From Lycium barbarum (lineage: Eukaryota > Streptophyta > Magnoliopsida > Solanales > Solanaceae): DNA of 64,000 nucleotides. A program made the position numbers and the translations under genes. Location of the stretch: positions 83,838,543-83,902,542 of the forward strand of contig NC_083346.1 of the NCBI RefSeq assembly GCF_019175385.1, given 5' to 3'. Below are positions 21,926 to 35,046 of the stretch, piece by piece; the stretch's first letter is position 1; every line of letters starts with the position of its first letter. The notes beneath the pieces are model-generated. The model saw only the letters and a list, made by a program, of their open reading frames with translations. It ran no database searches and was not told where the DNA came from.

Positions 21926-23562
21926 ACAGGGGTAAGTATTGACGTATTTGCCCTGTTACCTGGAATTGGCAGTCCCGGAGGGCCAGAATGTGGTATAGCC
22001 GTATGTTCTGTAAGGCGTTATTGATATTTTCTGTGTACAGGGAATGATATAAGAGGAAACAAGGTCTGATGGAGGATTCAGAAAGTTGACCGTTAATTTT
22101 GCTACAGGCTATTATGTAAAAACGGTGAGTAGGAAATTCGAACGGACTGATACCCGGACATTTATGAAGTAATGGCAACGAAGGTGTATCTGTTACCATC
22201 AGGGATCTGGGAACCTACGACGAAAGGTAGTTACGCACGAAAGTGAAGGGTAAACACTGAGGGTCGAAAAGGGTAAAATGGTAATTGTGAAAGAAAGACG
22301 TGTTACGAGGGTGTCCCGGAATCTGTAAGACCTCGACTAAGCCCGAATCATGTAATAAAGGTCATGTGAGGAGGTGGACGCGAAAATATCAGCATTAAGG
22401 CACCGAATTCCAGCAAAGTTTCAAGGTTAAGCGTGCTCAGGTGGAAGCAATCCTAGGATGGGTGACCCCCCTGGGAAGTTTACAAGGAAATTCTACATAT
22501 TCTGACATAAAAGACATGAAAAACCAGAACAGTCTAAGTGAAACTAGAGTATATGGGATGGTTGGAGACCATAAGAAGACACGTATAACGAGGCGGACTA
22601 GCTCGATGAAGAGACAAAGAGTGCGTCTCAGTTCAGGAATTAGGACAGGCTTGAATAACGTTTGGAAGTATTTTGTGGGTTAGTTGATAATAATTATGTA
22701 TATGTATATGAATATGTATGATGGCTCATTTGTGAGGGTATCCGTGGGCATGTGTTTTCCCAACAACCTGCGTAACGGTAAAGGAGGCCCCAATCGAGAA
22801 AGGGATACCGGAACCTGAGTGGTAGTAAGAAAACAAATGGTGCAAGTACCACAAAGATAAGAAGCTATCTTCGCTACAGGTTAGGGATAGAAAAATCTGA
22901 ATACTATGATGTCTGAAGGAGAAAGAGAGTGAGTAGATAGGAAACAGGGAGGCTGGAGTATCAGAAGGAGGTTCGAGCGCCAATGTCGATACGTGAGGAT
23001 AAAGGAATGGTAACTAGGGAAGGGGGATACGAAGTAAGAAAGAGAATGTTTAGGTCCATAATAATGATAAGATAAGAGATTTATAAAATAATAAGTATGT
23101 AATTATGATAATGTATGAGCAAAGATAAGGAGAGTAAAGATTCTGTGCTAAGGACAAAAATGGCGGAATGCTGAATAAATATGGATGTACAGTTATGGCA
23201 CAAACGCGCGTTAAAGGAAGAATTTAGAATAAGAAATTTTGATATGTGGGCGTAGGGTTGGAGGGAGAGTAAAGAATGATGTATAAATGAAGACTTCATA
23301 AGAAGACTGTTGGCATATGAGGAACCCCTTAAAAAGGGGGAGACCATATTATCTTAGGACAACGAGAGGTCGCAATATTTTCAAGTACTAGAAAAAGAAA
23401 CCCATAATATGGAATTAGGATTCGTGTAAGGATTCAGGGGCTGGTTAATGAGGAAAGTAGGATGAAGGATATCGAATGGGCATGAACCTCCTCCCGAAGC
23501 GCTACAATACCCCATAAGGTCAGATGAACATTCGAGGACGAATGTTCTAAAGGGGGGGAGGA
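21926..23562 (+). mobile_element. Element B internal region, 3' part
   Basis: It begins with the second ACAGG and continues B's interior to the polypurine tract. B's whole interior is only about 1.9 kb, with no gag-pol and no chromodomain remnant that I can see. It contains the 5S-derived segment (22376-22480), a block after it that is conserved in A, F and K, an internal G-rich tract (23329-23343), the terminal hairpin (23526-23547) and the polypurine tract (23548-23562). Confidence 0.88.
22376..22480 (+). other. 5S rRNA-derived segment in element B
   Basis: It starts GGACGCGA, which corresponds to 5S position 1. GTTAAGCGTGCT (box A) is at 22426-22437 and AGGATGGGTGACC at 22456-22468. CTGGGAAGT follows after a one-base insertion in the C run. 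The position inside the element matches that in A and K. Confidence 0.85.
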
Positions 23563-26500
23563 TGTTATAGCCCGTATCTTGTACATTTGGAAATCCCAAA
23601 GTCGTCATGGTAAGTTAAGGACAAGACCATTTTCAAAAGTTATTTTAATGTATAAGTTGTTATGAATATTACTTATGAATATTATTAGTATGGAATATTG
23701 AGAAAAATTGAGGTTTTTGAAGTAAAATAAAGTTTAAACTAAAGTTCGGGAAGTCTAGTTTCCAACGGAACAAGCGGCACCTCAATCGGACATCGGGGTA
23801 AGGAGCTATGAACATTAAAAGTTGGAGGGGCAAGCTAGGAAAATAGTCTGCGCAAACGCGCCAGCGAGTGGCGCGAACGCGCAGAACAAAAATTTGAGAA
23901 TCAAGTTCAGGATGAAGTTTGTGTTATGAGGAGGTCATAATAACATATATATGACATTTGGAGACAATATGATGTGAAATAGTTCATATGTTATTCGACG
24001 AAGAGCCCTCGTTGCTGCAAGCTAAGTGGGTCCCACACGTTGGAGTTTTATAAAGGATATATGAAGATATATACGAGTAGCATATGGAAAGTTGAGCAAG
24101 TCCTAAGAAGGACCCGTAAGCCAAAAATGGGCATAAGCCCTCCAGAAGGACGATTTAAGGAAATGTTTTCGGATGATCTGAATTGGAGGGGCAAAAAGGG
24201 CATCATAAGTTTTGAATTTGGGAAAACACCCAGAAATAAAAGTTATAGATAATTGAATTACCTTTCCAACCATAGGTCGTGGGTTCTCACACGATATCGG
24301 TATCAAAAGTTATGACCGTTTTACTGAACGAAGGTCCAGGCAGAAAAAGTACAGAGCGAACGCGCCAAAATTAAGCGCGAACGCGCTGAACACTTTACAG
24401 TCAGGAAATTTAACTCTACGCGAACGCGCCAAAAATGGGCGCGAACGCAGAAGCATTTTATGTCGGTTCTGGGCAGAATCCAGAACCTTATAAAAAGGGG
24501 CAAACCCCCTTATTTCTTCATCCAACACCCCAAAACCTTCCCCAAAGCTCTGGAAAATTTCCCCAAATCCCAAGACCAAATTTTAAGCCCAAACCAGGTA
24601 TAATTTCCAAATTCCAGTCCGGGTAGCGTATAGTTTTCGCTGCAGAATTGTATAGCGGGCGTGTGGTGGCCTAAAATTAGCATGAAAAGGTGGAGATACA
24701 TCCATATTAAAGGGAGGAAGGTATGAATCTCTTTCTATTTGTGTTAATATCGGTTTATTTACGAAGAAAATGCGATTAAATAATTGTATACTGAGTTGGT
24801 TAGTTATGAAAGTTGGAAAACAGCGTGTGGGCTGTTTTATGGAATATTTTGGAGTTGGAAATATTATGAATAATGTTGGTATTGTTATTGTTGTTGTTGG
24901 TTGCTGAATTGAGAATTCGGGCTAGGCATATAAACAGGGGAGATGCTGCCCGATTTTCGGCAGAATGTAGAATAGTATAATTTGACACTTGGGATAAGTG
25001 TGTGATAAAAGGACTAACATTAGTGTGAATCCTCCCAAATGTATATTTACGAGCTTGGACGAATAAGTGCAGCTAATAAGAGGTTGAACAGGTATGTAAG
25101 GCTTACCCTTTCTTTCTTTTGGCATGTCCTAGAGCCAATTAAGGTATGATATTGATATGTACATTGGGGTTATTCTATTCTGTGATTCCGAGTCTGTTTG
25201 TGACCCGTATGCCCTCCCTTATGTAAGTATCTAATAATCCTGATAGGCGGGTTCTGACTTAAGTATTCTGACATCCGTATGTTGACATAAGTATTCTGGT
25301 CTGAGAATTCTGACATAAATATTCTGACGAAAGTATATGGCATAAGCGTTCTGATATGAAAACTCCTGATACAAATACGTATTCTGATCTGAGTATTCTG
25401 ATATAAGTAATCTGATACGGATAATCTGATATGGGTATCCCCAACTTTGAATTAAGTATTCTGAAGTAAGTATTCTGACATAAGCACGCTGAGATAAGTA
25501 TTCTGACATAATCCTTCTGATATAAGTATTCTGGTATAAGTAATCTGTTACGGGTATTCGGATAGTGCGTTAGATTAATCCATTGAGTCTTGGTTATGTG
25601 CATTTAGTTTCTCATTTTCTGCTCGTGCATAGAGTCTACTTCCTTCACCGAGTCCCGGGCCGGTTTATATCGTGCGCACGGTTCCCGAGTTCCTCGCCTG
25701 AGGGTCGGGCGCCGTATATGAATTCCGAAGTATGATGTGTTACGAAGTATGATGTGTTTGGTTCGCTGAACCGCTTGTATGCATATGTACATTCTGATAT
25801 TATGATATGTGTCGGAGACAGGAGCAAATCTTCTGAAGTATGATGTGTGTGGTGCCTAAGGCCGGGAGGCGCCACGTTTTCCCCGGGTCCTGTAAAGGAC
25901 CGGATACCGTTCTTGGCATGCATGGTCTGTGTTCCAGTAAGCTATTTCTACTATTTTGTATATCATCTGTATATCTGAGTCTGATTATGATCCCGTCTGT
26001 TATACTTCGGTACTTTTGAGTCTGATTCTGATTTCGTCTGTTATACTTCTGTACTTTTGATTCTGATTCTGATTCTGTTTACTGTACTTCTTGCCTTACA
26101 TACTCAGTACATATTCCGTACTGACCCCCTCTTCTTCGGGGGCTGCGTTTCATGCCACGCAGGTACACCCAAATGAGCAGAAGACTTTGCTAGGAGATGT
26201 GTCAGCGGGATTGGCGAGCTCCACCCTCCTCCGGAGTGTCGCCGAGTCAGAGCGTGTATAAGATGTGATTTCTGATCTGTGTTAGAGACTTTGCAGACAG
26301 AGTTGTGGGTACAGAGAGTCAGTTCGTAAGCAGCTTTATATGTCCACAGATTCTGTTTGGTCTGGTCTGCGATCTGTGTCTTAGGCGGCCCTGTTTGCTA
26401 CGGTGGCCTAAGTGGCCCACATGTTTGTATATGTACCTATGTTCAGGCTATGTACATTCCGCCTGTTCACGGGATTTGGCATGACATGTTTGATACCCGT

Positions 26501-26674
26501 GGCCGCTTAAGACGATGTCTGCTCTTCGTTTCTATTGAAAGTCTTATTGTATGTTTTATGTGATTTGATCTGGAAATTTGAGAGAATATGTATGAAATCA
26601 GCGTCCGAGGGTTCGCTCGGCTTCGTATGTGGGGTCGGGTGCCCATCACACCCTAATAAGGTTAGGGTGTGACA
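23563..26674 (+). mobile_element. Element B 3' LTR
   Basis: 3,112 bp, TGTTATAGCCCG to GGGTGTGACA, then TSD TAGAG (26675-26679). It differs from the 5' LTR by scattered substitutions and a 15-bp local duplication near 25740 (GAAGTATGATGTGT repeated). TATA is near 24487, the TATTCTG-type minisatellite at 25257-25570 and the triple hairpin at 26105-26162. Confidence 0.95.
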
Positions 26675-26679
26675 TAGAG

Positions 26680-27535
26680 GGCCGGGTACGGTATGTATAT
26701 ATGTATATGCATGATGATATGATAGCATGCTGATATGATGACATGACTTCATTCACCGAGTTCCTCAGTAGAAGGTCGGGTACGGTATATATATATGATA
26801 TATGATGTTGATATGCAAGACTCTATTCACCGAGTCCCTCACTAGAGGGTCGGGTACGGTATATATATGTACATGTATATGCATGCACGATGATATAAAA
26901 GTATGATGACATGATTTTATCCACCGAGTCCCATAACGGGCCGGGTACACTATGTGATAATGATATGCATGACTAATGTTTTAAAGGCAAGAGTTTTGGT
27001 ATTCTGGAAATTGTATAAGTATCTGCACCCCTTATATCAGTTATGATTCTTTTACTGTGATTCTTGCCTTACATGCTCAGTACATATTACGTACTGACCC
27101 CCTTTCTTCGGGGGCTGCGTTTCATACCGCGCAGGTACACCCAGATGAGTAAAAGCCATTATAGAAGATGTTCCAGCGGCGTTGGCAATCTCCATTTGCT
27201 CCTGGAGTGTTGCCGAGTCAGAGTATATGCGCTATGATTTCCGATTGATGTTAGAGACTTTGCAGAAAGAGTCATGGGTATAAAATGTCAGTATTGTGAG
27301 CGGCTCCACCAGCCGATGTGTTATTATGTCTCATGTTACAAGTTTCATGTGATGGTAGATTTTATTTGATTTGAGCACGATAAAAAGAAAGTTTTTGAAA
27401 GCTTTACTATGTATTTCATTCTTATTTGATTTAAAAGTCCAAAGAGATTATGTGTGTACTAAGGGTTAGAGGGTTCGCTCGGCCCTAAGTAAGGGTCGGG
27501 TGCCCATCACACCCTAGCAAGATTAGGGTGTGACA
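26680..27535 (+). mobile_element. Element A 3' LTR, second part
   Basis: It resumes exactly where 6157 stopped, after TAGAG. It carries further ACCGAG...GGGTACGGT hairpin modules, the triple hairpin at 27078-27134, and the end GGGTGTGACA matching bases 1-28. GCTAA (27536-27540) should be A's TSD; its partner is upstream of the window. Confidence 0.92.
27078..27134 (+). other. Triple-hairpin module of LTR A
   Basis: CAGTAC/GTACTG (27078-27096), CCCCC/GGGGG (27098-27114) and CTGCG/CGCAG (27115-27134), all perfectly paired stems. Confidence 0.75.
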
Positions 27536-28149
27536 GCTAACCCACCCGGGCACCTCTTATCATACATTCACATTACATCTAGTTAAGCCACATAGCCAAA
27601 TCATACTTTCTATCCATCATTCATACTATTTCCATTGGGCAACGATACATTTATATTACCATTAACAACTATGCCCACAACAATGTACATAAGCCGACGA
27701 GGCTAACAAAATGATATCCAAAATATAAGCCGACATGACCAAATACATCTTACCATATACATATGTCTATGAGCCTCTAAGGAGAGTATGTCATACCATA
27801 TAGGCGGGACAAGACCCCGCCATGCACATAAGTATGTACATTAAAGAATAGATACCAAAAGATGTAGCTCCGAATGAAATGGAATTTCATAAAATCTTAT
27901 AAGGAATTTCATAGAATCGTAACACAACGAGAATCATGCGATTTAGTAGCTTTAGAGATAGAATCATTCGGAGGACAACATAGGCTCATGAAAGAATAGA
28001 TATATGGCCAAAGAACCATGCTTTATTGAAACAAGGGTTAGCCTTACATACCTTTTGTTCGACTATTCTATTGCTTGAACGTTCTCCTTCAATGCTCACG
28101 TTCCTACCTTCATTAGAGTTATGCTAACATTAGAAAATCTATAGCTTAG
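27536..28149 (-). mobile_element. LTR G (minus strand), left fragment
   Basis: It resembles minus-strand LTRs J and I (for example GAGCCTCTAA, GGGACAAGACCCCG, and a reverse donor-like AGCCTTACATACC near 28052). Its left end was cut by A and its right side by D after CTTAG. The triple hairpin expected near 27860 appears deleted. It continues at 50139. Confidence 0.7.
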
Positions 28150-30116
<1,967 letters not shown>

Positions 30117-33002
30117 TGTTATATCCCGTATTTTGCGCATTCGGAAAATTTGAAATAATTTTGACTTGTAAGAAATAAGGCTATGTTTTTATTTTATTTA
30201 AAATATGTGTGATATTCATGAAAAATATTGATGCGGAGATACGGAGGAAGGCCAAGGGCAAAATTGGAATTTTGGGAATTTGTTCCGTGAATTGCCAAAT
30301 AAGATCCATAATAAATTGGGCTCAAACAAATAAGATAAATTAAGGCCCAAATCAAAGGGGTGGCCGGCCATATGGCCAAGGCCCAACCCATGGGAAAATT
30401 ATTCATTGTGGCAATAAATAAAGGGGTCTTCTTCATCTTTATCAAGAAGTTTCAAGAAAAACACACAAAAAGTTTGAGAGCACTTCAAAGGCCATTCGGC
30501 CGAACCAAAGAAAAAAAAAATTCAAGTCCTTCAACTTTAATCCAAAAATCTCTTCCTTCTTGAATTCTTATTAAGTTCAAGACCCTCTACAACGTGGCAT
30601 AATTAGTTAGGCGAGAGGACTACGTTTGTGGCAAGTGGAAATTTGAAGAAAAAGGTAAGAATTTTATTCTCTTATATTATGGAAGAAGTATATATGTTAT
30701 AATGATTAGAATTGCATGAAAATCATGAAATTGGTGTGAGTGTGTGCATGGCCGTGTGGTGTGTGTGAGGTCGTGTGGTGTGGTGGTGAAGGGGAGATGA
30801 GTTAAATTTTATTTAACTCGTTAGTTGTGTCATTGTGGCATTTATGATGTAAATAAAGGTTTAATAATTCGAGTCGGCATTGAAATTGATTATAAGTCGT
30901 TATAAGGGATTATGTGATAGTTTTTATGTAATTACGGAAGAAAAATTCTAAAATGTGAATTATTGTTGTTGTTAATGAATTTGAAAGAAAACAATGCGAC
31001 TTGGTAGTTTCGTTGCATTTGTAGAAGTTTCGGATGGAATATGGAGTTGGCGGGATTGTTTGGATCCTTAAATATTGTTTGAAATGCTCTTGAATTATGT
31101 TTGCATAATCTTGAATTAGTAAATGAATATGAAAATGTTGATATTAGTTCGAAAGTGTGGAGTTGGAATAGAAGTTGTTGCACTATGTGGAAAGGAAGAC
31201 TAGTTGTGTTCGGATGTGTTTTGTAGTGATTATTGATGTTGTTGGTATTGTTGTGGGTGTTGTTGTTGATATTTTGGCCGAGTTAATTCTCGGGGATGTT
31301 GAATTTATAGGGCAAATGCTGCCGGAATTTCTGTAGACAAATATGGGTTTAAGATTGAATTCCTAAAAGCTTATAATTCAGATTTGGTAATTATGACCAA
31401 TTGTAGATTTTGGAGGAAATGGGATTTGAGTTCGGACGAGCGTAAAACGCAAATAAGGTATGTAAAGCCCTACCTTTCCTTCTTTTGGCATGTCCTAGGT
31501 GTACTAGGCTGTGATTTGAGCCTAGGGGAAGATTCTGTTCATGGGCATCCGAGTTCGATTTTGATGCTATTTCATTCAATGAAATTGAATTAGAACCCTT
31601 GTATTTTGTTGGAAAGAAATGTTCAAACATTTGTAACTTTCACAAACGTAACCGAATCGTCTTGAAACTTTCATGGATGACTCCATAGAGTCTAATGTTT
31701 GTAAATCACGTACGCCACCTCGACAAGAATCGTCTTGAAACATTCTTTGTCCTATTTGACTTATTTCTGTATGATATCAAAAAGGGACTTTTTCTTATGA
31801 TTTTAGCTACCAAAGAATAATGTTCTAATTGCTCCATTACATTCTGATAAACACTTTGAACTACAAATACGATTTCAGAAGTACTTTTGTGAGACAGACC
31901 TCATATCGTTCAGTTGATTAAACTAGTCTACCTAACTTGTCGTCATGTTATTATATCAAGTCTTTACAAATGTTTTATATGTAAATTGCATTTAGTTTCT
32001 CACTACTCCGCTCGTGCATGTTACTATGATATCGTTCGCCGGATCCCGAGCCGATTTTGTGATCGTGCGTACTATGACATATTCGGCAGTATGATGTGTT
32101 ACGGTTCCCGAGACCTCGCCATAGGGCCGGGTACCGTTTGCATACGGCGTTATGATGTGATATGGCATATGTTATGTTTGATGATATGATATGTATGATG
32201 ATACGACATGTTCGGGGATTGTACGGAGAATTGAAACTTTCTGGAGTATGATGTGTTGTGGCGCCAGTGTCGGAGTGGCGACCACGTTCCTGAGCCTTAT
32301 GCATGATTTCTTTTTGTTTGCATTATGTACACATGTTTTCAGCACAGGTTTTGATATACTGATTCAGTATTCTTTCTTTGTACCTTTCACTTCAGTTGTG
32401 GTTTGGATTTCTGTACTCTATGCTTTACATACTCAGTACATCTTTCGTACTGACCCCCTTTCTTCGGGGGATGCGTTTCATGCCCGCAGGTACTGACGTT
32501 CGTGATCCGCCAGTGTAGGCTATACATTCTGCTACTACAGAGTGCTCCTTTGATCCGGAGCCCATATTTTGGTATATATCTTTTGTCATGTATATGCTTA
32601 TGTATATTTGACTATTTGGGGTATGGCGGGGCCCTGTCCCGTCATATGCTTCCGTTATAACTTGTAGAGGCCTGTAGTCATATATGTGGGTCATGGGTCG
32701 TGTGTGTGTTCGTTTTGTTTATGATTTGCGTCTTAATGCGGTCCCGTCTGTTATAGCGGCCAAGATGGCCCGTATGTTTGTATATGTGCATATATTCGGC
32801 GATGTATATTTCGCCGCCCCTTTTGGCTCTGATATGATATTTCTGTACGCGCGACCGCTTAAGATAATAATTATTTTCAGTTCTGTTTAAAATGACGAAT
32901 ATTAAATTTGAGTTAATCTATAATATGACGATTTGGTATGTAAGTCTGTTTTGGGTGTCCAACTAGGGCACCAGTCGCGGCCCACGGGGCTGGGTCGTGA
33001 CA
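30117..33002 (+). mobile_element. Element E 5' LTR
   Basis: 2,886 bp, TGTTATATCCCG to GGGTCGTGACA, preceded by TSD AGTAC. TATA-like AATAAATAAAGGGG is near 30411, donor-like AAAGGTAAG near 30653, AGGTATGTAAAG near 31457, and the triple hairpin at 32434-32489. The primer site TGGTATCAGAGC follows at 33007-33018. The 3' partner is 47149-50044. Confidence 0.95.
32434..32489 (+). other. Triple-hairpin module of LTR E (5' copy)
   Basis: CAGTAC/GTACTG (32434-32452) and CCCCC/GGGGG (32454-32470). The third stem, ATGCG/CGCAG, has lost its first pair; the 3' LTR keeps CTGCG/CGCAG (49513-49531). Confidence 0.75.
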
Positions 33003-33006
33003 AAAG

Positions 33007-33018
33007 TGGTATCAGAGC
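33007..33018 (+). other. Element E primer-binding site
   Basis: TGGTATCAGAGC, four bases after the 5' LTR end. The leader to 33206 contains the TATAAACAGGAGGCTACAG block (about 33089) shared with the gag-pol-less elements. Confidence 0.95.
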
Positions 33019-33206
33019 GGTTTGTCATCGGAATTTCTACAGGCCGTGTCTCGTAGAGTCTTGTTTATCGGTGTGTTGTGCACCACATCTATAAACAGGA
33101 GGCTACAGGACATTTAGGGTGTTACCTTTCTTTGAATCTTAGATCGTGCGATAGAGCTGTGCTATTAGGATGACTCTTTTCTGATCGGCTGTTGTGTTTT
33201 TCATTG

Positions 33207-34080
33207 ATGCCTCTGAAGAAGGCGACGACTGCCCAGAAAGGAAAAGCGGTAGGAGATACCAGTCAGATGCAGAGAGTTACTCGGGCTCATGCTCAGGTTA
33301 TGCCCGATGTTGTGCCTCAGTCAAAGGGTTCAGCTACACCACCACCGGAGGAGCCTAGAGCAGGTCCATCATTAGCTCCAGAGGCTCCAGCGCCCGAGCC
33401 TCCAGCTCCTCAGCCAGGGGCGGAGGATAGGGCGATGAGGGAGGTCGTACAGTTGTTGACGACGTTGGTAGCAGGACAGGCTCGCAGACGCGGGTTGAGA
33501 GGTGATGATGATGATAGACGTGACAGTCTGAGGGTTTGTGACTTCCTGACATGTAATCCCCCAGAGTTTTTTGGGTCTAAGCCCGATGAGGACCCCCAGG
33601 ACTTTATTCGGCAGATGCAGCGCTCATTGAGACTAGTCAGGGCTTCAGAGACCAAGTCTGGTGAGTTAGCTTCGCACAGATTACGAGATGTCGCGATTAA
33701 TTGGTATGAGTCCTGAGAGTTGTCCAGAGGTGAGGGTGCTCCCCCAGCGGTGTGGGACGAGTTTGTAGCCACTTTTCTCCGCTACTTTTTGCCCCCAGAG
33801 TTGCGGCGGGCGAGGGTTGATAGATTTTTGCAGTTGCGACAGAGAGGTCGGAGTGTTCGTGAGTATAATTTGGAGTTTGATTCTCTGGCTAGATATGCAC
33901 CTGCTATAGTGGCTGATATGGCTGACCCGATGCACCGGTACGTGATAGGGTTGGATCGCTATTTGGTTGACAGCTGCATGGCGATGGCATCGCAGACTGA
34001 TATGGACATCGCCCGATTACAGGCTTAAGCTCATGGGATGGAGGACCGGCATAGGGGAGAGCAGCCCAGTATGGATCGAG
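33207..34080 (+). pseudogene. gag: Gag, N-terminal and capsid part (element E)
   Basis: Structural Gag of a Ty3/gypsy chromovirus. The ATG at 33207 opens a Lys-rich start, then a Pro/Ala-rich stretch, then a capsid-like domain with NPPEFFG, DPQDFIRQM and, after the first stop, FLRYFLPPELR and RGRSVREYNLEF, typical of retrotransposon Gag. TGA at 33714-33716 and TAA at 34026-34028 break the frame; both fit single C-to-T or G-to-A changes (TGG and CAA as likely parents). At 34080 element K interrupts the gene inside a codon; the same frame resumes at 43077. In a live element Gag would form the cytoplasmic particle. Confidence 0.9.
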
Positions 34081-35014
34081 TGTTACACCCCGACTTTACG
34101 AGGGTGTGATGGGCACCCGACCCCATATCCGGAGCCGAGCGAACCCGCTGACTATTGTTACATACTTAACTTCCTTAGACTCTTATATCAATAAAAATGG
34201 AAAACATAGTAAAACTTTCAAGATATTTTTTTTTCTTTTTTTCCATCGTATTCAAATCAAACAGAATCTGTAATCACATGGACTTTATGATATAACATAT
34301 TATCGACACTCTATACCGACGACTCTGTCTGCAAAGTCTCTAACATCAAACAAACATCATGGCTCGGATACTCTGACTCGGCAGCACTCCAGAACAAGTG
34401 GAGCCTGCCAACTCCGCTGGAACATCTTCTATGATAGTTGTGGCTCATCTGGTGTATCTCCGCGGCATGAACGCAGCCCCCGAAGAAGAGGGGTCAGTAC
34501 GAGTAATGTACCGAGTATGTAAAGCATGAATAGTACCATAATAAGGAATATACAGTATGAACAATAACAGAATAGACATAAGGAGCTTATCCTGGGACAG
34601 ATGTAACCTGTACTTAAGAGTGCCTTTCTGCAGATGTCATGCATGCTTAGTTTCTTTTTCAGAAAACGGTGTTTCTTATTTACATATACAGAAAACAGAA
34701 CATTTCAGAAAACGGTGTCCTTCATTTACATTCACAGACGCCGAGTATATCGGCTCTCCCACCCCCCCTCCCCAACAGTGTCCCAACATATTATATATAT
34801 ATATATATATATCACAAATATAGACGCCGTATCCGGCTCTCCCATAATCCCGCGTCCGGGCATCCCGCATCCGGGACGAAATCCAGCTGAATCAGGTGGT
34901 GATATAACAGTGGCCCTTCCCCTTCCCCATATACATATACATATACACATTCACATTCATATTCATATGTCATACAATTGGCATGCATGAGAGCCCAAAG
35001 AAAGTCATGTGTCC

Positions 35015-35046
35015 ATCGGAGTGACGTAAGGTCGAAACCCTCCGAT
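35015..35046 (-). other. Hairpin with TGACGTAAGGTCG loop in LTR K
   Basis: ATCGGAG pairs with CTCCGAT around a loop containing TGACGTAAGGTCG. It repeats at 40582-40613 in the other K LTR, at 52880-52911 in LTR F and, with ATCGGGG/CCCCGAT, at 58109-58140 in LTR J. Confidence 0.7.

Noticed and set aside
22441..22683. 80-codon plus-strand frame in element B
   Set aside because: Its first part is translated 5S-like sequence, and the frame is not kept in A, F or K.
34081..34140. A separate LTR family starting TGTTACACCCCG at 34081, like F
   Set aside because: The partner LTR at 39652 starts TGTCACACCCCG, so this is the 3' terminus of minus-strand K with one substitution, not an F-type 5' end.
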